Virus record (IMG/VR): IMGVR_UViG_3300042445_001604
Coordinates: 19,367 to 83,366 of that record
Source of the DNA: a virus
Length of the DNA stretch: 64,000 nt
Strand: one strand, 5' to 3'
Position numbers and translations under genes: made by a program. Of this stretch, positions 43,918 to 50,834 are shown in pieces. The notes below the pieces were generated by a model. That model saw only the letters and a program-made list of their open reading frames with translations. It was not told the origin of the DNA and searched no databases. Numbering within the stretch: the first letter of the stretch is position 1; every line of letters begins with the position of its first letter.

Positions 43918-44330
43918 TACTCGCCGTCCTTCCAAAGGTCGCCGTCCGCGCCGTAATGTTTCCAAAGCACCTCGGCTTGGGCAATCGCTTCGTCGAGTTC
44001 GTGAAAGACTTCGTTCAGGTCTTGGTCGCCGTCCTTGCGAGAGCAAACCTCAAACCACGGGTTGTTGTCCCAAATGAAGTAGTCCTCGCCCTTGTCCGCG
44101 AACGCTTGGAGTTCCGCGTCCGTGTTGATACCGAAGTCCCGCAGGTCGTCGGTGTACCGCACGACCGAGTATTCGTCGTCAGTTGATTTGCGAATGTTGA
44201 TTCGCATTTCACCATTCCGCGCGACATAGAAGCGCGGGTCGGGGAGAGTGCTGTCTTGCCAAACGATTTCGTAGTCGCTCGACCAAGTGTAGAAGCAAGC
44301 GTCTTGCTCGTACTGCTTGACTTCACTCAT
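43917..44330 (-). CDS. Hypothetical protein, 137 aa
   Basis: Beta-rich with Trp/Tyr (FYTWSSDYEIVWQDST) and a C-terminal helix ELDEAIAQAEVLWKHYG. Overlaps both neighbours by coupled stop/start codons. Not recognised. Confidence 0.7.
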   Translation of the reverse strand: MSEVKQYEQDACFYTWSSDYEIVWQDSTLPDPRFYVARNGEMRINIRKSTDDEYSVVRYTDDLRDFGINTDAELQAFADKGEDYFIWDNNPWFEVCSRKDGDQDLNEVFHELDEAIAQAEVLWKHYGADGDLWKDGE

Positions 44331-44467
44331 TAGTCCACCTCGCAGAAGTGGTTTGCCATTGAGATTTCGAGTTCCTCGGAAGTCGCGCCCTTGTCGTCCT
44401 TGCCACAGTTGTCGCAAGTCACCGCGTAGGTCACGCCCTCTGTCGGAGTGTGTGGGTTTAGTTCCAT
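44330..44467 (-). CDS. Small zinc-ribbon-like protein, 45 aa
   Basis: VTCDNCGKDDKGATSEE with a later Cys; first gene of the XRE operon. Own promoter (TTGCGT, 17, TACAAT), GAAAGGAAACACA leader. Confidence 0.7.
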   Translation of the reverse strand: MELNPHTPTEGVTYAVTCDNCGKDDKGATSEELEISMANHFCEVD

Positions 44468-44546
44468 TGTGTTTCCTTTCGTCGTTTGTTTTTCCATTGT
44501 AGCAGGAAAGGGGACGGGACGCAAATCGCGCCCCGCCCCGCGTGTC

Positions 44547-44984
44547 TTACACGAACATCATTGAGGTTACGAGCGTGTCCTCTTTGTGGTCGTTGTGGTA
44601 CGAGGTCGTGGACTTCGAGAAGTCAACCTCGATACACCGCGCGTCAGTCAAGTTCCACTCCCACGCAATCCCGTAGCGGGTCAGCGCGGAGATGACGAGT
44701 TCGCCGTACACGGAGAGAGTTCCGTCGTCCGCGACCAAGCCGTCGTGGTTGAAGAAAACGGTACGCGCTTCGTGGTAGTCGTTTCCCGACTTGTGGTAAG
44801 CGTCGTCGCCCGAGATGTTCACGGACTGTCCCTGACCGCCGAACGACCAAATCGTGGCGGGGTTGGTGTGCTCACCGAGGTCGGCGCACGAACGGCAACA
44901 CGATACGACATTTCGTCGAACGCGAACGCCACCTGCGCGGAGTTCCTTGCTGAACTGCTTGACTCGAGTTTCGAGGTTTTCCAT
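44547..44984 (-). CDS. Hypothetical protein, 145 aa, Cys-containing
   Basis: CCRSCADLGEH near residue 29 may bind metal; the rest is beta-rich with an acidic C-terminus. This matches small phage DUF6891-like proteins in appearance only. Start at 44984 after GAAAGGAAACAAA. Promoter TTGACA, 18, TACAAT. Confidence 0.65.
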   Translation of the reverse strand: MENLETRVKQFSKELRAGGVRVRRNVVSCCRSCADLGEHTNPATIWSFGGQGQSVNISGDDAYHKSGNDYHEARTVFFNHDGLVADDGTLSVYGELVISALTRYGIAWEWNLTDARCIEVDFSKSTTSYHNDHKEDTLVTSMMFV

Positions 44985-45071
44985 TTTGTTTCCTTTCGTC
45001 GTGTGTCTTGCTGTTCTTTTATTGTAGCACAGGTGACGGACATTTGTCAAGTCCGCCACCCGCGCGTGTCG

Positions 45072-45236
45072 CTAGACGATTTCGTCCGCGTAGTCAATCG
45101 TGAACTCTCCACCAACCGCGTCGAACTCGTCCATTGACATTCCACGAGCAATCTCAATCGCTTCGTCTGGGTCGTTGGCTTCGACAGTTGTGTTGTAGTT
45201 CACAATCCGCGTTGCTGTGATTTCGTACTTTGCCAT
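45072..45236 (-). CDS. Small protein, 54 aa
   Basis: KYEITATRIVNYNTTVEAND followed by DEAIEIARG; a short beta-beta-alpha pattern common in phage. Own promoter (TTGACT, 16, TATACT), GAAAGGAAGCCAC leader. Confidence 0.65.
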   Translation of the reverse strand: MAKYEITATRIVNYNTTVEANDPDEAIEIARGMSMDEFDAVGGEFTIDYADEIV

Positions 45237-45320
45237 TGTGGCTTCCTTTCGTCGTTGTAGTCAGTATAGCAGTTATCCCCGACAAGTCAAATTCATTTTG
45301 CTCGGCGCGTCGTGGTCGAA

Positions 45321-45339
45321 AAAGTATACCTTTTTTGAG
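45321..45339 (+). repeat. 19-bp intergenic element, copy 22
   Basis: AAAGTATACCTTTTTTGAG. The next copy is 3.7 kb away. Confidence 0.85.
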
Positions 45340-45386
45340 CGAGGCGCGAACGGGCGAAGCGGGCTTCCGCCCGCCCCGCGCGTTGG

Positions 45387-45746
45387 CTATCGGTTCATCT
45401 CGAAAGACGGGTCGCACTTGTAGCAGTACGCTTCGTACCCGTCGCGGTCAATCGGCTTCCCGCAGTCGTCGCAGAGGATACCAGCGGTGAACGGTTCTAC
45501 CGCGCTTTTCATCTGGACGGCTTCCACCCAGTCGGCTTCGACGGTCTGCTCGGAGAAGCACGACGGGCAGAGAAGTCGTCCGTCGTCGGTCAGCGTTTGC
45601 TCGCCAAAGAAGTTCGCGCAGTCCACGCAGTCAAAGATGAATACGAGGTTCTTGCGCTCGCCGTCTTTAAGTTCGGTCTGGTACTGAAACCAGTCCGTGT
45701 CGCAGGTCACGCAGTCGAAGTTGTTCCAGTCGTGTTGGTGTGTCAT
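45387..45746 (-). CDS. Multi-zinc-ribbon protein, 119 aa
   Basis: At least four CxxC pairs: CVTCDTDW (residue 12), CVDCANFF (40), CPSCFSEQ (60), CDDCGKPI (92) and CYKCDP (108), indicating two or more zinc ribbons. Such proteins bind nucleic acid or host proteins. Promoter TTGACA, 17, TATGAT. Confidence 0.75.
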   Translation of the reverse strand: MTHQHDWNNFDCVTCDTDWFQYQTELKDGERKNLVFIFDCVDCANFFGEQTLTDDGRLLCPSCFSEQTVEADWVEAVQMKSAVEPFTAGILCDDCGKPIDRDGYEAYCYKCDPSFEMNR

Positions 45747-45836
45747 TGTGCTTCCTTTCGTCGTGTGTTTGTGTTGCTATCTCTCTATCATAGCCACGAG
45801 AGGCGAGGTTGTCAAGTCCTCGCCCCTCGCGTGTCG

Positions 45837-46205
45837 CTATGCCCAGACGATAGTTGCGTTCTGAACGCCGTCCTTTGTGAACCGCCACATCTCGCCGTCC
45901 TCGCCACGGAACGACATTGCGCTATCGCCTATCGCGTGACGGAGAATGGTGTGGAGAAACACTTCGGTAATCGTGTGCCACTTGCTGTCGAAAGCGTTGA
46001 GAACGAACTCGTCGCTGTCGTACATAAAGTCGAACCCCCTCGCCAATACTTCCTGTTCGAGGTCAGTCGGAATGTCCACCGACCACATAGCCATTTCCGA
46101 GTTGTTGTGCTCCTCGTATGTCTTGGCGAGGTCGGCAAGTACCGCTTCTTTTTGGTCGGTGGGGATAATGATGTTCCCCTCGTGATGAACTGCGTAGTAA
46201 CCCAT
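45837..46205 (-). CDS. Hypothetical protein, 122 aa
   Basis: Layout resembles the 48574 protein (aromatic start, AVLADLAK helix, and an end with GEDGEMWRFTKDG), so the two may be distant paralogues. Promoter TTGACT, 17, TACCAT. Confidence 0.7.
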   Translation of the reverse strand: MGYYAVHHEGNIIIPTDQKEAVLADLAKTYEEHNNSEMAMWSVDIPTDLEQEVLARGFDFMYDSDEFVLNAFDSKWHTITEVFLHTILRHAIGDSAMSFRGEDGEMWRFTKDGVQNATIVWA

Positions 46206-46291
46206 TGTGTATCCTTTCGTCGTTTGTTTGGTGCTGTCTGACTATGGTAGCACGATTGGGCGCGGAAGTCAAACTCCCACGCCCCACCGTG

Positions 46292-46828
46292 TTATCCGTC
46301 CTCGCCCAGAGCCTCGTCGCGCAAGCGAATGTGCTCGGCTAGGTCGTCGGGGTCAATGTCGGTTGTGTACCCACACTCGTCGCACGATACCGTTTCGGCT
46401 TCGAGGTTCACCGTGCCCATAGTTCCCTCGTGCTGGCAGGTGACGGTGAGAGGCGGGTTGAGGTATCGGTTCGCAATGGCGCTCGCCGTACCAGCGCGTT
46501 GCTCGTCGGTTGCGTTCTCGACCTCTGCCCAGTCCTCGTCCGTCCACTCGCTCGTGTCAATGACTTCGAGGTTTTGTGCCGTGCCGAATGAACCGTCGGT
46601 GGCGAAATAGGTGCTCGCCCGTTCGGGTATGAGAAGGTGTCCCAGTTTCGCGCTGACGCGACTATCGAACTCGTCCTCGCCGTCACCGTCGGGGCGTACC
46701 CACTCCTCGCTGTCGTTGTCCCACCACGACGCCGTGCCAATGCGTGACATTAGCAGTTCGTCGTCCACCCAGAAGTTGCCGTTCTCGGTGTCGTAAAAGA
46801 CCGTGAAGTAAATCTGCTTGCTCGCCAT
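46292..46828 (-). CDS. Hypothetical protein with C-terminal zinc pair, 178 aa
   Basis: Acidic, Trp-rich N-terminal half. The C-terminus has CQHEGTMG and CDECGYTTDID, a C-H/CxxC metal site. Third gene of the 47156-46292 operon; start three bases after the upstream stop. Confidence 0.7.
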   Translation of the reverse strand: MASKQIYFTVFYDTENGNFWVDDELLMSRIGTASWWDNDSEEWVRPDGDGEDEFDSRVSAKLGHLLIPERASTYFATDGSFGTAQNLEVIDTSEWTDEDWAEVENATDEQRAGTASAIANRYLNPPLTVTCQHEGTMGTVNLEAETVSCDECGYTTDIDPDDLAEHIRLRDEALGEDG

Positions 46829-46830
46829 TG

Positions 46831-47007
46831 TTACTTCTCCTCTGCTTTGTATTCGTCAAGGAAACGGAGAACGAAAAGGTATGCTTCCTCTGCGCCCTTT
46901 GCGTATGAGTAGTCAAGACCGTCGCCGTCAAGGTCGGTGTCCTGTTGTTCCGTAGCAAAGATATCTGCTTGTCGCGTGAGAAAGTCACGCAGTTCTTGTT
47001 CATTCAT
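46831..47007 (-). CDS. Small acidic protein, 58 aa
   Basis: Contains DTDLDGDGLDYSY, an EF-hand-like acidic loop, and a C-terminal helix. Operon member. Calcium binding is speculative. Confidence 0.65.
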   Translation of the reverse strand: MNEQELRDFLTRQADIFATEQQDTDLDGDGLDYSYAKGAEEAYLFVLRFLDEYKAEEK

Positions 47008-47009
47008 TG

Positions 47010-47156
47010 TTACTGTCCTTCCGTGAGTTGGTTGTAGATGTTCTCGAACGCCTCGCGCGCAAACTGGTCGGGGTCGTTCTCGTCGAGGAACTGACCAATA
47101 AAGCCAGTCAGAATGTCCGCGTGGATTTCGGGGACGGTGATGTTGATGTTATTCAT
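47010..47156 (-). CDS. Small acidic protein, 48 aa
   Basis: INITVPEIHADILTGFIGQF; first gene of a three-gene operon with promoter TTGACA, 17, TATGAT and GAAAGGAAAGCAA leader. Confidence 0.65.
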   Translation of the reverse strand: MNNINITVPEIHADILTGFIGQFLDENDPDQFAREAFENIYNQLTEGQ

Positions 47157-47236
47157 TTGCTTTCCTTTCGTCGTTTGGATAGTTCTATCATAGCGAACGC
47201 GAGGGCGAATGTCAAGTCCGCCCCCGCGTGTTGCCA

Positions 47237-47560
47237 TTAGGTCAAGTCGGACTTGGTGCTGTACGCCCACATAGCGCCGACCTGTGCTTCCAAGAAGTCA
47301 CGCGCCAAACTCTCAATCGCGTCACGGAAGTCGGCAAGCCCATTGTTTGCCCACGCGCCCCACACAGTAATGCTGTCGTTGTCAATAGCGTCTGCGAGCG
47401 TGTAGTAGTCCTTTTCCAGCACCTCGTCAATGCGCTCGTGGATAGCGTCCCAGCCAGCGGACGGGTCGCTGAACAACTGACCAAGAGCGTAGCCCTGTGA
47501 AAGTTCCGTGTAGAAACTCTGCTGTTCAGGTGTGAGTGTGTTCCAGAAATCGTAATTCAT
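47237..47560 (-). CDS. Hypothetical protein, 107 aa
   Basis: Helical, Trp- and acid-rich (NYDFWNTLTPEQQSFYTEL). Start at 47560 after GAAAGGATACAAA. Promoter TTGACT, 17, TATTAT. Confidence 0.7.
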   Translation of the reverse strand: MNYDFWNTLTPEQQSFYTELSQGYALGQLFSDPSAGWDAIHERIDEVLEKDYYTLADAIDNDSITVWGAWANNGLADFRDAIESLARDFLEAQVGAMWAYSTKSDLT

Positions 47561-47637
47561 TTTGTATCCTTTCGTCGTTTGTGTTTTTATAATAGCAGGT
47601 TTGGGTGGCGAAGTCAAATCCTCGCCACCCGCGCCTG

Positions 47638-48123
47638 TTACCAACTTGCTTGATACTCGAAGTCCCAGCCCTCTAACTTGGGGTTGGAGAGGATTTTTCC
47701 GAGAGCCTCGCGGGTCTGCTCCAAGTCCTTCCAGTACCACTCGTCAATCTCTGTCGAGCCGAAGAAGAACCCACCCTGCGGAGGCAGGAGGTCGGGGTCG
47801 CGCTCTGTGAGAGTTTCGTGAACCAAGTCGCGCAGTTCCACCAACTTCTCGCGGGACACCCACATTGGTCGGCAGTCGTCCTCGCCGTCCGCGCAGTTGT
47901 CCACGAACCACTGGTGAACCGAGTTCACCTTGCGCCAGTAGGCAATCGTAACTTCGACACTCCCAAACGGAACTTCGTCCCGAATGTCAGAGAGTTCCAG
48001 TCCAGCGAACTCCAACAGTTTGGCGAACTCTGGGTTCTCCTCCTGATAGAACTCGCCATTGCGTTGTCCATAGTTTTTCCCCGAAACGCCTTTGGAGGCT
48101 CGGAGGTATTGGTCTAGTCCCAC
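47638..48123 (-). CDS. Conserved phage hypothetical protein, 161 aa
   Basis: The pattern GLDQYLRA, YWRKVNSVHQWFVDNC, and GFFFGSTEIDEWYW is a recognisable conserved phage family of unknown function found in many tailed phages. Promoter TTGACA, 17, TATTGT; GAAAGGAAATGA leader. Confidence 0.8.
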   Translation of the reverse strand: MGLDQYLRASKGVSGKNYGQRNGEFYQEENPEFAKLLEFAGLELSDIRDEVPFGSVEVTIAYWRKVNSVHQWFVDNCADGEDDCRPMWVSREKLVELRDLVHETLTERDPDLLPPQGGFFFGSTEIDEWYWKDLEQTREALGKILSNPKLEGWDFEYQASW

Positions 48124-48211
48124 TTCATTTCCTTTCGTCGTTTGTTGTTGGTGCGGAGTGCTACCGCATTAGTTTTACAATAGCACCCCGCGTTGGGAAT
48201 GTCAAGTCCGA

Positions 48212-48487
48212 TTACTCGAACTTGTCACCCTCGATTTCCGTGTGTTCCCGAACAAGGTAAAAATCGTGTTCCTCGTTCTTGGGGTCGAACGCGCGTTGGA
48301 ACTCTGCTTCATCTTGGAAGTAGAACCAAATGCGCTGGTCGAAGTCCTCGTCCTCTACCATTTTCTCGTAGAGGTCGGGGTCGTTGAGAATGACAACTTG
48401 TGCCATTGTGTCACCGGGAATGTAGCCCGAAGCGGGATTGACTTCATCTCGCCATTCGTAGTCCACCCAAGTTACTCGTTCAGACAT
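48212..48487 (-). CDS. Hypothetical acidic protein, 91 aa
   Basis: Alpha/beta, acidic (DPDLYEKMVEDEDFDQRIWF). Start at 48487 set by GAAAGGAAACACA. Promoter TTGACT, 17, TACAAT. Confidence 0.7.
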   Translation of the reverse strand: MSERVTWVDYEWRDEVNPASGYIPGDTMAQVVILNDPDLYEKMVEDEDFDQRIWFYFQDEAEFQRAFDPKNEEHDFYLVREHTEIEGDKFE

Positions 48488-48573
48488 TGTGTTTCCTTTC
48501 GTCGTGTTTGTCATAGTGCCATTGTAGCAACAATGCGGGGAGAAGTCAAATCCAACTTCTCCCCGCGTGTCGC

Positions 48574-48987
48574 CTAGTAGGTTGCGGGCGTGATGTTGTC
48601 GCCCAAGAACGAGAAGTGCTCAACGAAATCGTTGATACTGATGAACCTGCCCTCGCCCTTGTTGTTGTAGGCAGTTGCCTCACCATTCAGGTAGCGATAC
48701 TTCTCCGAACCAATGTTGAGAATGACAGCCACCCAGCCATCTGCGAGGTGCTTCTGAAAGAACTCCCCCCACTCGACTTCGGGTTCGTCTGTATCGTCGT
48801 CCGCGCTCCACGCGAACCAGTCAATTCCGTCGCCGTCCTCGTTGTCCATAAATCCGAACAGCGTCTGTCCGTCGTCAGTCTTGCTTCGGAGGAGTTCGAC
48901 ATTGCACTTCGCAATGTCCGCGAGGAATGCTTCCTCGTCCTTGACGGCGAAGTAGTTAGTTCGCCCCTGTGCAATGTAATTTGCCAT
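48574..48987 (-). CDS. Hypothetical protein, 137 aa
   Basis: Starts ANYIAQGRTNYFAVKDEEAF; C-terminus EKYRYLNGEATAYNNKGE. This type recurs in phage accessory regions and resembles the 45837 gene. Promoter TTGACA, 17, TATATT. Confidence 0.7.
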   Translation of the reverse strand: MANYIAQGRTNYFAVKDEEAFLADIAKCNVELLRSKTDDGQTLFGFMDNEDGDGIDWFAWSADDDTDEPEVEWGEFFQKHLADGWVAVILNIGSEKYRYLNGEATAYNNKGEGRFISINDFVEHFSFLGDNITPATY

Positions 48988-49082
48988 TGCGTTTCCTTTC
49001 GTCGTTTGTCAGTGGTATTCAGTTGTAGAACCAATATAGCAAATATATCTCTGCTTGTCAACTTGTGTCCGCGAGCGCCGTA

Positions 49083-49101
49083 CTCAAAAAACATACACTT
49101 T
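49083..49101 (-). repeat. 19-bp intergenic element, copy 23 (last)
   Basis: Reads AAAGTGTATGTTTTTTGAG on the minus strand, with one unusual base. It lies past the terminator of the 49213 unit. Confidence 0.75.
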
Positions 49102-49107
49102 TGCAAA

Positions 49108-49139
49108 AAAGTGGCGGGACTCCCGCAATGGGAATCCCG
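49108..49139 (-). terminator. Terminator downstream of the tRNA-like element
   Basis: GGCGGGATTCCC / GGGAGTCCCGCC arms followed by ACTTTTTTG on the minus strand. Confidence 0.65.
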
Positions 49140-49162
49140 CCGAGCCACGACGAAATGGCAAG

Positions 49163-49205
49163 TGGTGCTGAGGGAATCGAACCCTCCTACGCTCCAAGAG
49201 CACCT
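49163..49205 (-). other. tRNA-like minihelix (T-arm plus acceptor-like stem)
   Basis: On the minus strand: AGGTGCT, twelve bases, GAGGG, TTCGATT, CCCTC, AGCACCA. The T-arm (5-bp stem, 7-base loop) matches the universal tRNA consensus, and AGGTGCT pairs with AGCACCA in six of seven positions. D-arm and anticodon arm are missing, so this is not a functional tRNA. It lies seven bases after the stop of the 49213 gene. It may be a tRNA relic, an attachment-site fragment, or an RNA-processing mimic. Confidence 0.6.
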
Positions 49206-49212
49206 GTGTCCG

Positions 49213-49470
49213 TTAGGCGAACAATTCCTGTCGAGCGGTTGGGTCTACGGGCTTTCCGTAGTTTCCGAGGAATCCGAATCCTGCTCCGTTTCCCTCCTCG
49301 TCTTTCGAGAGAATGAGGTAGGTACCGTCGGTGAACTCGACAACCACGCCGATTTCTCCTGCGTACCACATCATCTCGTCGAGTTCTCGGTTGCTCATTG
49401 AGCGAATCGAGGCGACGGTCTTTCCAACCAGTGAACCGAACTCGCGGTCCACGTATCCTTGCTTGTCCAT
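49213..49470 (-). CDS. Hypothetical protein, 85 aa
   Basis: Pattern YAGEIGVVVEFTDGTYLILSKDE is a small beta domain. Start set by GAAAGGAAAAAG before ATG 49470. Promoter TTGACA, 17, TATGCT. The transcript ends with the tRNA-like element. Confidence 0.7.
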   Translation of the reverse strand: MDKQGYVDREFGSLVGKTVASIRSMSNRELDEMMWYAGEIGVVVEFTDGTYLILSKDEEGNGAGFGFLGNYGKPVDPTARQELFA

Positions 49471-49555
49471 CTTTTTCCTTTCGTCGTGCGTCGTTGTTGA
49501 TAGCATAGGGGCTGGCCCTCCGTTTGTCAAATCGACTCGCGGAGGGCGCTCGCCG

Positions 49556-49753
49556 TTACGCTACGGTGACCCAATCCATCGTGACGGAGAGGAGGTTGTC
49601 GTAGTCCGCCGACATTGCTTCGGTGCGGTACTTCGAGATTTCCTCTGCGGGCACGCCGTTGTTCTTGAGTGCTTTCTGGACGGACGCGATGATACCGAAT
49701 GCGTTCCCATCCTTGCCCGTCAACTGGACGGTGATGTTGTCGTACTTTGCCAT
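49556..49753 (-). CDS. Conserved small phage protein, 65 aa
   Basis: ITVQLTGKDGNAFGIIASVQ, then ADYDNLLSVTM: a recognisable small family seen in many bacteriophages, function unknown. Downstream of 49755 in the same transcript; GAAAGGAAATAGC leader. Confidence 0.75.
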   Translation of the reverse strand: MAKYDNITVQLTGKDGNAFGIIASVQKALKNNGVPAEEISKYRTEAMSADYDNLLSVTMDWVTVA

Positions 49754-49754
49754 G

Positions 49755-49859
49755 CTATTTCCTTTCGTCCTCGGGTTCCCGTACAGTCACGGTTCCCGTT
49801 TCGATATCGATGTGGGTCACGGTGATACCCATGCTCAGTGCGAAGTCGGTCATGTTCAT
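49755..49859 (-). CDS. Microprotein, 34 aa
   Basis: MNMTDFALSMGITVTHIDIE. Own promoter (TTGACA, 17, TATACT) and GAAAGGAAATAGC leader. Its last codons form the ribosome site of 49556. Confidence 0.6.
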   Translation of the reverse strand: MNMTDFALSMGITVTHIDIETGTVTVREPEDERK

Positions 49860-49918
49860 GCTATTTCCTTTCGTCGATTTGTCTTGCTCTGCCAGTATAG
49901 CGGTTTACCCTACCGTTG

Positions 49919-50215
49919 TCAAATCGAACTTCTCGGCTTCTTGAGGAGTCCCGATGCGCGTGCGGAATCAACCCTCTTTTTGATTGTGGTTCGCGGAACA
50001 TTGAAGTGCTCGGCGAGGACTTTGTCGGTGTGGTAAACCCCGAACCTATGAGCCATCAAGTACAGGTCGGTCACTTCCTCTTTCTTGGTTCTGTATGTCT
50101 GGGCTGGTCGGTTGTTGAGGTAGTGAATGAACAAGTCCTTTCGGGCTTGCGCCGTCAACATCTCGCGTGTGGAGGAGTCCTCGAGAATGAGTTCTACGAG
50201 TTTCGCTTTGTTCAT
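49919..50215 (-). CDS. Helix-turn-helix DNA-binding protein, 98 aa
   Basis: C-terminal HTH: HTDKVLAEHFNVPRTTIKKR followed by a basic tail. N-terminus is helical. Last gene of the operon starting at 50690; start seven bases after the upstream stop. Likely regulator. Confidence 0.7.
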   Translation of the reverse strand: MNKAKLVELILEDSSTREMLTAQARKDLFIHYLNNRPAQTYRTKKEEVTDLYLMAHRFGVYHTDKVLAEHFNVPRTTIKKRVDSARASGLLKKPRSSI

Positions 50216-50221
50216 CGTCGG

Positions 50222-50380
50222 TCACCCCACCTGCATCAGTGCGTCGCAGAGTCCACAGTCGTAGGAGTCACCCACGCCACCGTTGTCCTTCTCGAACGTG
50301 ACGTGCACCCACCGTTCAATCGGGTGGGCACAGTCAACGTCGTCGGGGAGGAGGAGCGTACGGCGCTCGCCGTTACTCAT
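50222..50380 (-). CDS. Small zinc-binding-type protein, 52 aa
   Basis: A Cys-x-His (DCAHP) and a CGLC pair near the C-terminus suggest a small zinc site. Overlaps the upstream gene by eight bases. Confidence 0.65.
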   Translation of the reverse strand: MSNGERRTLLLPDDVDCAHPIERWVHVTFEKDNGGVGDSYDCGLCDALMQVG

Positions 50381-50690
50381 CGTCGAACCCCTGAGGAATC
50401 AGGTTGAGGAATCCCTCGTTTGGGTCGCCGTCTACGGTGTGAACCGCGTGGACGAATCGGAGTCCGCACGATTCCTCGTACCACTCCTGCACCTGCTCGA
50501 GCATGGCGTATGCATCCATATCGCTCGCCGAGATGAGGGGGTCGTAACCGTACTCCGCCATCTGCGCCATCTGAGCGTCGTCCATCAGGATGTAGATTTT
50601 GTGGCATCCGTCGAACGCGATACCGCGTGCGTCGCAGAGTGCTGACTCTACTGCACCCCAGCCAGTCTGGCCCTTGAGTTTCAGTTCCAT
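50373..50690 (-). CDS. Hypothetical protein, 105 aa
   Basis: Pattern MDDAQMAQMAEYGYDPLISA and ML(E)QVQEWYEESCGL is seen in small phage proteins of unknown role. First gene of a three-gene operon; promoter TTGACA, 17, TATACT. Confidence 0.7.
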   Translation of the reverse strand: MELKLKGQTGWGAVESALCDARGIAFDGCHKIYILMDDAQMAQMAEYGYDPLISASDMDAYAMLEQVQEWYEESCGLRFVHAVHTVDGDPNEGFLNLIPQGFDDE

Positions 50691-50781
50691 TTTGTTTCCT
50701 TTCGTCGGTTTGTCATTTGGTCTTGCTCCATCAGTATAGCGACTATGTCATACCGTGTCAAGTCCATTCGGAAAAAAGAAT

Positions 50782-50829
50782 CCGACCCACTGGCGACAAG
50801 AGTTTAGGACGACAAGACCAGTGGGTCGG
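50782..50829 (-). terminator. Terminator of the VWA gene
   Basis: Perfect 12-base arms (CCGACCCACTGG / CCAGTGGGTCGG) with a 24-base loop, then ATTCTTTTTTCC on the minus strand. Confidence 0.75.
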
Positions 50830-50834
50830 AAGTG

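Noticed and set aside
28936-49101. 19-bp element as a sigma-type promoter
   Set aside because: The reverse reading contains TATACT, but no conserved -35 lies upstream and the real promoters are found separately nearby.
28936-49101. 19-bp element as an intrinsic terminator
   Set aside because: The T-run is not preceded by a hairpin, and real hairpin terminators lie just upstream.
49163-49205. Complete tRNA gene
   Set aside because: Only 12 bases separate acceptor and T-arm; D and anticodon arms are absent and the end does not encode CCA in register.
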